DNA from: Xanthomonas sp. Leaf131
GTDB taxonomy: Bacteria; Pseudomonadota; Gammaproteobacteria; Xanthomonadales; Xanthomonadaceae
Length of the DNA stretch: 64,000 nucleotides
Reading direction: 5' to 3'
Assembly: GCF_001423495.1 (NCBI RefSeq)
Contig: NZ_LMOG01000003.1
Location: 62,001-126,000, forward strand
Under the pieces are notes generated by a model. It did not search any database. It was not told the origin of the DNA and worked only from the letters and a program-made list of their open reading frames with translations. This document shows, one piece after another, positions 52,795-61,721 of the stretch (positions within the stretch are counted from its first letter, which is position 1; each line of letters opens with the position of its first letter). The translations under genes were made by a program, and so were the position numbers.

Positions 52795-52880
52795 CTTGCC
52801 CGCCCACCGTCGCGGGACACGCCGCAAGTACGTCCTTGTAGGCTCTTACGCGGCATCCATGCCGCGTAAGGTCCCGCGAG
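52795..52880 (+). repeat. Palindromic element, subtype A (copy 7, right outer arm lost)
   Basis: GCCCACCGTCGCGGGACACG on the left, core TTACGCGGCATCCATGCCGC, then GGTCCCGCGA. The expected outer right arm is replaced by linker sequence, consistent with a deletion joint. Confidence 0.82.
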
Positions 52881-52925
52881 TCAGTGTGCATGTTTTCAAG
52901 AAAACAACCGATCAACTCTCTGGTG

Positions 52926-53026
52926 CGGTGTCCTCGCCGCTTGCGGGACCGTGTGGCGGCATGGATGCCGCTACCGAGTCTCCAAGGACGGATTCACGGC
53001 GTGTCCCGCGAGCGGCGAGGGCACCG
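52926..53026 (-). repeat. 101-nt palindromic element, subtype B (copy 8)
   Basis: Arms CGGTGTCCTCGCCGCTTGCG (from 52926) and the complement ending CGAGGGCACCG at 53026; core GTGGCGGCATGGATGCCGC. Confidence 0.87.
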
Positions 53027-53085
53027 CGCGCTCGATCACGCGACCACGCAGGGCTCTGTCTTGGCTTGAACCAAGAATCTGCCAT

Positions 53086-53127
53086 AAAAAAACGCCCCTT
53101 GATCGAGAGATCAAGGGGCGTTTTTTT
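53086..53127. terminator. Strong bidirectional terminator
   Basis: CGCCCCTTGATC (53093-53104) and GATCAAGGGGCG (53109-53120) pair perfectly around GAGA, with A7 before and T7 after. It serves the depolymerase gene on the minus strand, whose stop is 7 nt away. Confidence 0.92.
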
Positions 53128-53133
53128 GGCAGA

Positions 53134-54441
53134 TCAAGCGCGTTTGCTGCGCTTGCGGATCGGGGTGACGGTGGCCGGATCGCGGCTGCCCACCGGGTCG
53201 GCATCGTAGCGGCCGATGAATTCGCGCACCTGTGGGTACACCACTTCGCGCCAGCGACGGCCGCTGAAGATGCCGTAGTGACCAGCGCCTTCCACCACCA
53301 GATGACGACGATGCGCCGCATCGATGCCGGTGCACAGGTCGTGCACCGCTTCGGTCTGGCCAAGGCCGGCGATATCGTCCAGTTCGCCTTCGATACTGAG
53401 CAGCGCGGTGTTGCGGATCGCCGACGGCTTCACCAGCTGGCCGTCCACTTTCCACTTGCCCTGTGGCAGCAAAAAGTCCTGAAATACCACGCGAATCGTG
53501 TCCAGGTAATACTCGGCCGGCATGTCGAGCACGGCGTTGTATTCGTCATAGAACTGACGATGCGCCTGCGCATCCTGCAAGTCGCCCTTGACCAGATCGG
53601 TGTAGAAATCCCAGTGCGACATCACGTGCCGGTTGGGATTCATCGACAGGAAACCGGCGTGCTGCAGGAAGCCCGGATACACCTGACGGCCATGCCCCGG
53701 ATACGGGAACGGCACGGTGTGGATCAGGTTGTTCTGGAACCACTCGATGCCGTTCTCGGTGGCCAGATTGTTGACCTGGGTCGGGCTGCGGCGTGCATCG
53801 ATCGGCCCACCCATCATCACCAGCGAGCGCGGCGTGGGTTCATCGTTGGACGCCATCAACGACACTGCTGCGAGCACCGGCACAGTGGGCTGGCACACGC
53901 TCACCACATGCAAACGGTCGGCGCCGATGTGGCGGATGAATTCCTGGATATAGGTAATGTAGTCCTCAAGCCGGAATGCACCGGCTTCCAGCGGCACCAT
54001 GCGCGCGTCGACCCAGTCGGTCACGTAGACCTTGTGGTTGCGCAGCAGGGTACGCACGGTATCGCGCAGCAGGGTGGCGTGGTGGCCGGACAACGGCGCC
54101 ACCACCAGCACGGCCGGCTGCTGCTTCATCGTGCCGATCAGCTCGACATGGTCGCTGAAACGCTTGAAGCGCAGCAGGCGGCAGAACGGCTTGCTCAGGA
54201 CTTCGCGCTCGATGATCGGCAGCGAATGGCCATCGACCTCGACATCGTCGAGCGCCCAGGCCGGCTTTTCGTATTCCTTGCCCAGGCGATGGAACAGCTC
54301 GTTGCTGGCGGCCATGCGTTCGGCGCCCGGGAGCGAGGCCCACAGACTGTCGGGGTCGGAAAACATCTTGGCGTTCGCCTGGGCCTGATGCACCCAGGGG
54401 GCTAGCAGATTACGGGTTAGCTCGTGCAGTTGATAAAGCAT
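53134..54441 (-). CDS. phaZ: Intracellular polyhydroxyalkanoate depolymerase
   Basis: A 435-residue cytoplasmic alpha/beta hydrolase starting MLYQLHELTRNLLAPW, the typical PhaZ start. PAVLVVAPLSGHHATLLRDTVRTLL precedes the nucleophile segment VVSVCQPTVPVLAA, where Cys replaces the Ser of lipases, as in granule-bound PhaZ. YPGFLQHAGFLSMNPNRH and HLVVEGAGHYGIFSGRRW (catalytic His region) complete the set. It mobilises stored PHB. No PHA synthase lies in the window. ATG 54450 is an alternative start. Confidence 0.9.
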   Translation of the reverse strand: MLYQLHELTRNLLAPWVHQAQANAKMFSDPDSLWASLPGAERMAASNELFHRLGKEYEKPAWALDDVEVDGHSLPIIEREVLSKPFCRLLRFKRFSDHVELIGTMKQQPAVLVVAPLSGHHATLLRDTVRTLLRNHKVYVTDWVDARMVPLEAGAFRLEDYITYIQEFIRHIGADRLHVVSVCQPTVPVLAAVSLMASNDEPTPRSLVMMGGPIDARRSPTQVNNLATENGIEWFQNNLIHTVPFPYPGHGRQVYPGFLQHAGFLSMNPNRHVMSHWDFYTDLVKGDLQDAQAHRQFYDEYNAVLDMPAEYYLDTIRVVFQDFLLPQGKWKVDGQLVKPSAIRNTALLSIEGELDDIAGLGQTEAVHDLCTGIDAAHRRHLVVEGAGHYGIFSGRRWREVVYPQVREFIGRYDADPVGSRDPATVTPIRKRSKRA

Positions 54442-54629
54442 TCCACCCATCCGTGCGGCTTTGCTGCCACGCAGCATACCCGCTTTGGCGCATTTGCACC
54501 TTAATGGGGCTGCGGACGGTAGAGGCTGTCATAGGAGCTATGGCAGAGGAGAAGCAGCTTTATCCGACGCAATTTGTGATCTTCCGAGCGGCTTCACACG
54601 GCTTGAAGATTGCGTTCGCCGGCAAGGCA

Positions 54630-54684
54630 AGCCCCTCTCCCTGCGGGAGAGGGGTTGGGGTGAGGGTACGGGGCGAAGCCACAC
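54630..54684 (-). repeat. GTACCCTCA-family repeat (inverted relative of 36963-37014)
   Basis: AGCCCCTCTCCCTGCGGGAG begins the unit and GTGAGGGTACGGGGCGAAGC ends it; its reverse complement matches 36963-37014 almost base for base. It contains the stem CCCCTCTCCC/GGGAGAGGGG. It lies downstream of the methyltransferase gene ending at 54717. Confidence 0.8.
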
Positions 54685-54716
54685 GCGGCGGGTGATCCAA
54701 GCAGTCAACGTCTCAG

Positions 54717-55319
54717 TCAACCGCGCTCCAACGCCGACGCCTCACCACCCAACTGCGGCGACAACCAGCAATGCGACCCCAGCGCCGCAAAGCCCACGTT
54801 GGCGAAGCGGCGCCGGTACCAGCGTGCCGGCCGTGCCTGAAACCCTTCGTGGTCGCCTTCGAAGGCGTCTTCTTCGGCGAAGGTCTCCAGAAACGCCACG
54901 CCCGCGCACATCTCGGCCAATCCGGGCAGGCCCTGGTTGAGCTCACGCGTGGGCACGTAATGCAGCACGTCCGAGCAGATCAGCAGATCCACCGGCGCAC
55001 ACGGGCGCAGCCAGGCGAAATCGCCGAAGCGGGCAGGGTGGATCTGCCGGCTGCGTCCGTAGCGCTGCACCGCATAGGCGCTGCTGTCGAAACCCAGATA
55101 ACTGAGCTTTGGCCGCAACGCCAGCAACGGTGCGCGCCACGCGGCCTCGCCACAGCCGATATCCAGCACGCTGCGGATCGGGCGCTCCAGGTAGTACTCG
55201 GCCTGGCTCACCGCGAGTGCGACCTTGCGTCGCAGGCGTGCGGGGTCGGCCAGCCCGGCATCGCGATACCAGCGGCTGAAATAGTGGGCGTCGTACTGTT
55301 TGTCGTCGGGCTGATGCAT
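54717..55319 (-). CDS. Class I SAM-dependent methyltransferase
   Basis: A 200-residue soluble methyltransferase. Motif I is SVLDIGCGEAAWRAPLLAL, motif II LSYLGFDSSAYAVQRYG, and VDLLICSDVLHYVP motif IV. FEGDHEGFQARPARWYRRRFANVGF closes the fold. No substrate domain is recognised. Divergent from the HemJ-like gene with about 70 nt between. Confidence 0.85.
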   Translation of the reverse strand: MHQPDDKQYDAHYFSRWYRDAGLADPARLRRKVALAVSQAEYYLERPIRSVLDIGCGEAAWRAPLLALRPKLSYLGFDSSAYAVQRYGRSRQIHPARFGDFAWLRPCAPVDLLICSDVLHYVPTRELNQGLPGLAEMCAGVAFLETFAEEDAFEGDHEGFQARPARWYRRRFANVGFAALGSHCWLSPQLGGEASALERG

Positions 55320-55392
55320 GGGCGGATGTGCTTTCGCGCAAGCGGATAGGTGAAAATGCGGGCCATCCTACGCCAGCCAGCGAAGCCAGCAC

Positions 55393-55839
55393 ATGACCCT
55401 GTATCTGTGGATCAAGACCTTTCACCTGTTGTTCGTCATCGCCTGGATGGCCGCGGTGTTCTACCTGCCACGCATCCTGGTCAATCTCGCCGAAGCCGGC
55501 GCCGAACCCGCGGTGCGCACGCGCCTGGTGCTGATGGGGCGGCGCCTTTACAAGTTCGGCCACAGCATGCTGGGTCTGGCGCTGGTGTTGGGCGCGGTGC
55601 TGTGGCAGGGCTATCGGGTAATTCCGGATTTTCCCACCATGGTGGCCGGCGGCTGGATGCACGCCAAGCTATTGGCGGTGGCGTTGATCCTTGCTCACTA
55701 CATCGTGTCCGGGCGCTGGTTGAAGGGCGCGGACCAGGGCCGTGCTGTGCCCAGCGGCCGCGCGCTGCGGTTGTTCAACGAAGTGCCGGTGTTCTTGTTG
55801 GTCGGTGTGATCTGGCTGGTGCTGGCCAAGCCGTTCTGA
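55393..55839 (+). CDS. HemJ/CopD-like membrane protein
   Basis: A 148-residue protein with four helices. MTLYLWIKTFHLLFVIAWMAAVFYLPRILV holds the conserved His of HemJ (protoporphyrinogen oxidase, heme-binding) and the YLPRI motif; GRRLYKFGHSMLGLALVLGA, GWMHAKLLAVALIL and RLFNEVPVFLLVGVIWLVLAKPF match the rest. HemJ oxidises protoporphyrinogen IX; the CopD branch is a copper-export relative. I favour HemJ-type, without giving a symbol, because the branches are close. Confidence 0.8.
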   Translation: MTLYLWIKTFHLLFVIAWMAAVFYLPRILVNLAEAGAEPAVRTRLVLMGRRLYKFGHSMLGLALVLGAVLWQGYRVIPDFPTMVAGGWMHAKLLAVALILAHYIVSGRWLKGADQGRAVPSGRALRLFNEVPVFLLVGVIWLVLAKPF

Positions 55840-55908
55840 GCGCTGTTGACGAACAGACGGCGTGTGCCGAGGCGCTGGCCGACGCATGCTGATTGCGTCT
55901 GCTAGCGA

Positions 55909-56664
55909 TTACGCGTCCACGCCCAGCTCGCTCAGACCTTTGCGTGCGATGTCGATCCAGGCGCGTTGTTCGCGCTGGTAATGCTTGGGCGAGGCGGCGG
56001 CATGTCGCAGCACCTGCGCGAAGATAGCTTTGGCGTCTTGCGGGCGCGAAGCGCGTAACAACAGCTGCGCATAACGCACGCGTGCTTCTTCGCCCGGATA
56101 GCCCTGCGCAAGCGTCTCGTACTCGTGCAGCGCCTCGTCGATGCTGCCGCTGTCTTCGACCGCGCGTGCATACAGCAGATGCCCGTCGTGCGAACGGTAG
56201 GTGGGGTTGGCCGCGATCAACGCATCCAGGGTCTTGCGTGTGTCTGCAGCCTGGCCCAGCCCGTACTGCGCCTTGGCCAGGCCCAGCATCAAGTCCGGAT
56301 CGTCGCGGTAGATACCGCGCAGCGCGCCTTGGTAGAGCTCTGCCGCACGCGCGTAGTCGCCTTGTTCCAGCAGCGTCTGCGCGAGACGGCGGCGGTTTTC
56401 CGGTGTATCGGCCACGTCCAGCTGGCGCGAGGCGTCGCGTTGTTCGCGTTGCGGATCGATGCGCTGGCGCACCTTGCGCAGTCCACGGCGTGCCGTGGGG
56501 TCGTTGCGCAGGTCCGGGATCACCGCCACGCACACATAGATCAGGACCGCCAGGAACGAAAACGCCAGCAGGATGAAGATCCAGTACAGCGGCCGGCCGC
56601 TGCGGACCACATGCACGCAGCAGGCGGCCTGTAACACCAGCGATAACAGCAGTAGCGGGCTCAT
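55909..56664 (-). CDS. Membrane-anchored TPR protein
   Basis: A 251-residue protein with two N-terminal helices (LLLLSLVLQAACCVHVV and YWIFILLAFSFLAVLIYVCVAV) and a soluble TPR region: RRLAQTLLEQGDYARAAELYQGALRG, MLGLAKAQYGLGQAADTRKTLDAL, DSGSIDEALHEYETLAQGYPGEEARVRYAQLLL. The layout fits exported TPR adaptors. Start ATG 56664 (MSPLLLL) was chosen as the first codon of the hydrophobic part. Function unknown. Confidence 0.8.
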   Translation of the reverse strand: MSPLLLLSLVLQAACCVHVVRSGRPLYWIFILLAFSFLAVLIYVCVAVIPDLRNDPTARRGLRKVRQRIDPQREQRDASRQLDVADTPENRRRLAQTLLEQGDYARAAELYQGALRGIYRDDPDLMLGLAKAQYGLGQAADTRKTLDALIAANPTYRSHDGHLLYARAVEDSGSIDEALHEYETLAQGYPGEEARVRYAQLLLRASRPQDAKAIFAQVLRHAAASPKHYQREQRAWIDIARKGLSELGVDA

Positions 56665-56737
56665 TGGTCGGACATCCTTTTCATGCGTGCCTGGCGGTGC
56701 GATGGCGCGCTCTGCGCCATCGTGAGTCAACCGCCGA

Positions 56738-57697
56738 TCAGTTGCCTTCGTAGGCGCCGTAGCTGCGCAGGCGCTCGTAACGTTGCTGCAGCAAGGCGTC
56801 GACCGGGATCTTTTCCAGCGCGTCCAGCTCGTTGAGCAGCACTGCTTTCAAGCGCTTGCCCATCTGCTCGGGATTGCGGTGCGCGCCACCGGTGGGTTCG
56901 CGGATCACCTTGTCGACCAGTCCCAGGCCCTTCAGGCGCTTGGCGGTGAGGCCGAGCTGCTCGGCAGCGTCCTTGGCCTTGGCGGCGTCCTTCCACAGGA
57001 TCGAGGCGCAGCCTTCGGGCGAAATCACCGAGTAGGTGCCGTATTCCAGCATCAAGGTGCGGTCGCCCACACCGATCGCCAGCGCGCCGCCGGAGCCGCC
57101 TTCGCCGATCACGGTGCAGATCACCGGGACTTTCAGCTCGGCCATTTCCAGCAGGTTGCGCGCGATCGCTTCGGACTGGCCGCGCTCTTCGGCGCCGATG
57201 CCGGGGTAGGCGCCGGGAGTGTCGATGAAGGTCAGCAGCGGCAGGCGGAAGCGGTCGGCCAGCTTCATCAGGCGCAGCGCCTTGCGGTAGCCCTCCGGAC
57301 GCGGCATGCCGAAGTTGCGCGCCACCTTGGTCTTGGTGTCGCGGCCTTTCTGGTGGCCGATGATCACCACCGGGCGGCCGTCGATGCGGCCCAGGCCACC
57401 GACGATCGCCTTGTCGTCGGCATAGGCGCGGTCGCCGGCCAGCTCCTGGAATTCGTCGCAGAGGATGTTGATGTAGTCCAGCGTGTACGGCCGCTGCGGG
57501 TGGCGCGCCAGCTGCGAGACCTGCCAGGCCGAGAGGTCGCGGAAGATCTGCGCGGTACGCACGCGCAGCTTGTCGCGCAGCGCACGCACCTCGGTGTCCA
57601 CGTTGACTGCAGGGCCGGTGCTGGCCTTGCGCAGTTCCTGGATCTTGGCTTCCAGATCGGCGATGGGTTGCTCGAAGTCGAGGTAGTTAGGATTCAT
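56738..57697 (-). CDS. accA: Acetyl-CoA carboxylase carboxyltransferase subunit alpha
   Basis: A 319-residue subunit of the enzyme making malonyl-CoA. [19 protein letters not shown] is the usual start; [51 protein letters not shown] and [16 protein letters not shown] are AccA motifs forming the oxyanion hole and CoA site. It lies directly after dnaE on the same strand, as in E. coli; heptamer locus 3 sits between them. Confidence 0.97.
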   Translation of the reverse strand: MNPNYLDFEQPIADLEAKIQELRKASTGPAVNVDTEVRALRDKLRVRTAQIFRDLSAWQVSQLARHPQRPYTLDYINILCDEFQELAGDRAYADDKAIVGGLGRIDGRPVVIIGHQKGRDTKTKVARNFGMPRPEGYRKALRLMKLADRFRLPLLTFIDTPGAYPGIGAEERGQSEAIARNLLEMAELKVPVICTVIGEGGSGGALAIGVGDRTLMLEYGTYSVISPEGCASILWKDAAKAKDAAEQLGLTAKRLKGLGLVDKVIREPTGGAHRNPEQMGKRLKAVLLNELDALEKIPVDALLQQRYERLRSYGAYEGN

Positions 57698-57768
57698 GCA
57701 GTGGTGTCGTCAACGTAAGGCGGGAAGTGTAGCCGAATGCGTCTGCCGGACCCGTACGGTGGGGTTAG

Positions 57769-57848
57769 GAGAATCGGGAATGGGGAATCAAAGCAGGGCG
57801 GATGGCGGCCTAGCTTTTGCGATTCCCGATTCCCGATTCCCCATTCTC
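57769..57848. repeat. Heptamer hairpin locus 3
   Basis: GAGAATCGGGAATGGGGAAT (57770-57789) and GATTCCCGATTCCC... ending ATTCTC (57821-57847) form a compact inverted pair with a loop of about 30 nt. The right arm runs into the TGA stop of dnaE. Confidence 0.88.
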
Positions 57849-60800
57849 ACGCCCACGGTGGGCTGTACTTGATCTTCAAGGTGCGCACCGCCGGATCGGC
57901 GCGCAGGCTGTCCATCAGCTGCTGGTCGATGCGGACCGAGTGGCTGCCGTTGAGGTCGAGCATGCCGGCGACGCCGCCGCTTTGGGCGCGCAACAGCAGG
58001 TCCAGGCGTAGGGGGGTCTTACCCGGGCGGTGCTTGGCCAGCAGCGCCTCGATGCGCTTCCAGGCCTGTTTTTCGCGCAGGTCCAGGCGCAGCGACAGGC
58101 GTTGCGCGTGGTCGGCGCAGATCTGCTCATAGTCCCAGCATTGGCGGATGCGCAGGCTGTAGCCGCCGTTGAATTCGTCTTCGCGCAGTCCGCCCTTGAC
58201 GATCAGGATGCGGTCGCGGGTGAGCAGATGCCCGAATTCGGCCATCGCATCGGAGAACGCGCTGCACTCGACTCGGCCACGGCCGTCTTCCAGCTGCACG
58301 AACACCTGGCTGTCGCCCTTGCGCCGCACGCCGATCACCTGGCCGGCAAGAATGGCGCTGATTTCCGGGCGCCAGGCGCGTTTTTCGCCATCGCCGCCGC
58401 CACCGCCGCCGCGTTGTTGCGAAGCGAGGATCTTTTCCAGCGACCCCAGGTCGCAGCCGACCAGCTCGCGCACTTCGTCGCGGTGCGGGTCGAACGGATG
58501 CCCGCTGAGATAGAAGCCCAGCGTTTCGCGCTCGCCGGTGAGTAACTGGCCCAGCGGCCATTCCTTGCTTTCCGGCAGGTCCAGACGCAGCGCCGGCGCG
58601 CTGGTATCGGCGCCGCCGAACAGCGAGTTCTGCCCCGAGGCACGCTCGCGCGCCATCTGCTCGGTGGCCTTGACCACCTCCGGCAATTGCAGCATCAGCG
58701 AGGCGCGGTTCTTGCCCAGCCCATCCATCGCGCCAGCATTGATCATCGCTTCCAGCGTGCGCCGGTTGAGCTTGGCGGTGCCCACACGGGTGCAGAAATC
58801 CAGCAGCGTGGTGTACGGGCCGCCGCGTTGGCGCTCTTCGACGATCGCCTCGCAGGCACCATGACCGACGCCCTTGATCGCGCCCAGACCGTATTGAATC
58901 GTGTCCGGAGTGGCAGCCTCGAACATGTAGGCCGATTCGTTGACGCGCGGCGGCTTGACGGTCAAGCCGAGGTTGCGCACCTCATCGAGAAAGCCGACCA
59001 CCTTGTCAGTGTTGTCCATGTCCGAAGACAGCGTGGCGGCCATGAATTCGGCCGGGTAATGCCGTTTCAGCCAGGCGGTCTGATAGCTGACCAACGCGTA
59101 GGCGGCGGCGTGCGATTTGTTGAAACCATAGCCGGCGAACTTCTCCATCAGGTCGAAGATTTCGTCGGCCTTGTGCGCGCTCACCCCGCCCTTGGCCGCA
59201 CCTTCGCGAAAGATCTCGCGATGTTTGGCCATTTCGGCCGGCACTTTTTTACCCATCGCGCGGCGCAGCAGGTCGGCGCCGCCCAGCGAATAATCGCCGA
59301 CGATCTGCGCCATCTGCATCACCTGCTCCTGGTACACCATGATTCCATAGGTGTCCTTGAGGATGGCCTCGGTGCGCGGATCCGGGTAGATGATCTCCTG
59401 CTGGCCGTGCTTGCGCGCGTTGAAGTCCGGGATCAGATCCATCGGGCCGGGGCGGTATAGCGACACCAGCGCGATCAGGTCTTCGAAACGGTCCGGGCGC
59501 GCGTCCTTGAGCAGGCGGCGCATGCCCGAGGATTCGAACTGGAACACCGCGCCGGTATTGCCCGAGGCGAACACGCCCTTGTAGGTCGGCACGTCGTCGA
59601 GCGGCAGGGTGGTGATGTCGACCGGGTCGATGCCGGCGCGCGCGTGGCGCACGTTGATCGCCTTGACCGCCCAATCGATGATGGTCAGCGTGCGCAGGCC
59701 GAGGAAGTCGAACTTGACCAGGCCGACCGCTTCGACGTCGTCCTTGTCGAACTGGGTGACCTGATTCTTGCCGCGCCCGTCCTCGTCGTGTTCGGCGAAC
59801 AGCGGGCAGAACTCGGAAAGCGGCTCGGGCGCGATCACTACGCCGCCGGCGTGCTTGCCGGCGTTGCGGGTGAGGTCTTCGAGCTGACGGGCCAGGTCCA
59901 TCAGGTCGCGTACGTCGTCTTCGACCTGATAGCGCTGGATCAGGTCCGGCGAGGCCATCTCCGAATCCTTGCCTTCGCCCATCGCATCCTTGAGCGTGAT
60001 GCCCAGGATGTTGGGGATCAGCTTGGCCACGCTGTCGACCAGACCATAGGTGAAGCCGAGCACGCGCCCGGCGTCGCGCACCACCGCCTTGGCCGCCATG
60101 GTGCCGTAGGTGATGATCTGGCTGACCCGTTCGCGCCCGTACTTGCGCGCCACGTAGTCGATCACCTCGTCGCGGCGATCCATGCAGAAGTCGATGTCGA
60201 AGTCGGGCATCGACACGCGTTCGGGATTGAGGAAGCGCTCGAACAGCAGGTTGTACGGTAGCGGGTCCAGATCGGTGATCTGCAGCGCCCAGGCCACCAG
60301 CGAACCGGCACCGGAGCCGCGGCCCGGGCCGATCGGAATGCCCTGGTTCTTTCCCCACTGGATGAAGTCGGCCACGATCAGGAAGTAGCCGGGAAAGCCC
60401 ATCTTGATGATGGTGTCCAGCTCGAATTCGAGCCGGTCCACATAGTCCTGGCGGGTCTTGCCGGGCGCGATCGGGCTCTTTTCCAGACGAGCGGCCAGAC
60501 CGTCGCGCGACTGGCTGCGGATCCAGCTGTCCAGCGTTTCGTCTTCCGGCACCGGATAGGCGGGCAGGAAGTAAGTGCCCAGGCGCATCTCGACATTGCA
60601 ACGTTGCGCCAGCGCGTGGGTGTTGTCGATCGCGTCGGGCACGTCGGCGAACAGCGCGGCCATTTCCTCGCTGGACTTCAGGTACTGCTGGTCGCTGTAC
60701 TCGCGCGGGCGCTTGGGGTCGTCCAGCACGCGGCCCGAGGAAATGCACACACGCGCTTCGTGCGCATTGAAGTCGCTGGCGTACAGAAAGCGCACGTCGT

Positions 60801-61434
60801 TGCTGGCCACCACCGGCAGGCCGCGCACACCGGCCGCATGCAGCGCGAACTGGTTGAAGCGTTCTTCGCCTTCGCGCCCGGTGCGGGTCAGTTCCAGATG
60901 CAGGCCATCGCCGAACACGCGTTGCCAGTCGGCCAGTTGCTGCTCGGCCAGATCGGCGCGGCCTTCGCCGAACAGGCGCCCGGCCAGGCTGTCGCGGCCG
61001 GCCAGGGCGAACAGGTTGGCGTGGCCGCTCTGCAGCCATTCGGGATGGATCGCCACACCGCCTTCGGGGCGGTGGCCTTCCATCCAGGCGCGGGTGAGCA
61101 GGCGCGACAGGCTCAGATAGCCCTCGCGGTCGCGGCACAGCAGGGTCATGCGCCAGGGCGTCATGTCCGGCGTGGCGATCATCACGTCGGCGCCGGCGAT
61201 CGGCTTGATACCCACGCCTTCGGCGGCCTTGTAGAACTTGACCAGCGCGAACAGGTTGTTCAGGTCGGTGACTGCCAGCGCGGGCATGTCGAGTTCGACC
61301 GCGCGGCTCAGCAGGTTGGCCTGCTTGGCCTTTTTCGGGTCAGCCTGATCCGGTTTCTCGGGCACACGGATGGTGGAATCCGCCAGCGAGAACTCGGTGT
61401 GGACGTGCAGATGGACGAAGCGGGAAGTGGACAT
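57847..61434 (-). CDS. dnaE: DNA polymerase III subunit alpha
   Basis: A 1195-residue replicative polymerase. N-terminal PHP domain (FVHLHVHTEFSLADSTIRV; DMPALAVTDLNNLFALVKF). The palm domain has GPGRGSGAGSLVAWALQITD and the catalytic aspartates in SMPDFDIDFCMDRRDEVIDY. Then FNKSHAAAYALVSYQTAWLK, an HhH region, and the C-terminal OB domain (GQVIGVRRKGDSQVFVQLEDGRGRVE). MSTSRFVHLHVHTE fits the family start. Placed after rnhB (gap 287 nt, likely an extra promoter). Confidence 0.97.
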   Translation of the reverse strand: MSTSRFVHLHVHTEFSLADSTIRVPEKPDQADPKKAKQANLLSRAVELDMPALAVTDLNNLFALVKFYKAAEGVGIKPIAGADVMIATPDMTPWRMTLLCRDREGYLSLSRLLTRAWMEGHRPEGGVAIHPEWLQSGHANLFALAGRDSLAGRLFGEGRADLAEQQLADWQRVFGDGLHLELTRTGREGEERFNQFALHAAGVRGLPVVASNDVRFLYASDFNAHEARVCISSGRVLDDPKRPREYSDQQYLKSSEEMAALFADVPDAIDNTHALAQRCNVEMRLGTYFLPAYPVPEDETLDSWIRSQSRDGLAARLEKSPIAPGKTRQDYVDRLEFELDTIIKMGFPGYFLIVADFIQWGKNQGIPIGPGRGSGAGSLVAWALQITDLDPLPYNLLFERFLNPERVSMPDFDIDFCMDRRDEVIDYVARKYGRERVSQIITYGTMAAKAVVRDAGRVLGFTYGLVDSVAKLIPNILGITLKDAMGEGKDSEMASPDLIQRYQVEDDVRDLMDLARQLEDLTRNAGKHAGGVVIAPEPLSEFCPLFAEHDEDGRGKNQVTQFDKDDVEAVGLVKFDFLGLRTLTIIDWAVKAINVRHARAGIDPVDITTLPLDDVPTYKGVFASGNTGAVFQFESSGMRRLLKDARPDRFEDLIALVSLYRPGPMDLIPDFNARKHGQQEIIYPDPRTEAILKDTYGIMVYQEQVMQMAQIVGDYSLGGADLLRRAMGKKVPAEMAKHREIFREGAAKGGVSAHKADEIFDLMEKFAGYGFNKSHAAAYALVSYQTAWLKRHYPAEFMAATLSSDMDNTDKVVGFLDEVRNLGLTVKPPRVNESAYMFEAATPDTIQYGLGAIKGVGHGACEAIVEERQRGGPYTTLLDFCTRVGTAKLNRRTLEAMINAGAMDGLGKNRASLMLQLPEVVKATEQMARERASGQNSLFGGADTSAPALRLDLPESKEWPLGQLLTGERETLGFYLSGHPFDPHRDEVRELVGCDLGSLEKILASQQRGGGGGGDGEKRAWRPEISAILAGQVIGVRRKGDSQVFVQLEDGRGRVECSAFSDAMAEFGHLLTRDRILIVKGGLREDEFNGGYSLRIRQCWDYEQICADHAQRLSLRLDLREKQAWKRIEALLAKHRPGKTPLRLDLLLRAQSGGVAGMLDLNGSHSVRIDQQLMDSLRADPAVRTLKIKYSPPWA

Positions 61435-61721
61435 GCGAGACCGGAATAATGCGTGGCCAGGGTAGCGATGGTGGCGGGGGCGAACAAGGCTTGACAGCGC
61501 CGGCACGGGGCCACGGCCAGCTGCCACGGGGGCTGCGCGGTGCGGCCGATTCAGGGTTTGGCTAGCTGCGTGGAGCGCGCTGGCGGCGATTGCGCGGATC
61601 GGGGGGCGCGTGGGGCTGCACGAGCGCAACGTGCGTTGTTCAAAGCCACGGCCGAACCGGGCCGCATGCGCGCGGATGGACGGCGCCGATACCGGGCCAG
61701 GTCCGCCTGGACTGCGGTCAG

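Larger units (their letters stand above)
52705..53045 (-). repeat. Inverted third copy of the repeat module, with an internal deletion
   Basis: Read on the minus strand it matches the 48.5-49.4 kb module. It has the B palindrome, CACCGCACCAGAGAGT, a linker shortened by about 95 nt, the A palindrome, GGGCCCTGCAGCCAAGC and CTCTACACCTGATCTATCCG (compare CTCTACAAGCGATCTATCCG after copy 4). There is no gene in 52619-53133. Confidence 0.78.

Noticed and set aside
48500-53045. Composite transposon
   Set aside because: The bracketing repeats hold no transposase gene or target duplication that I can see; I report only the inverted-repeat architecture.
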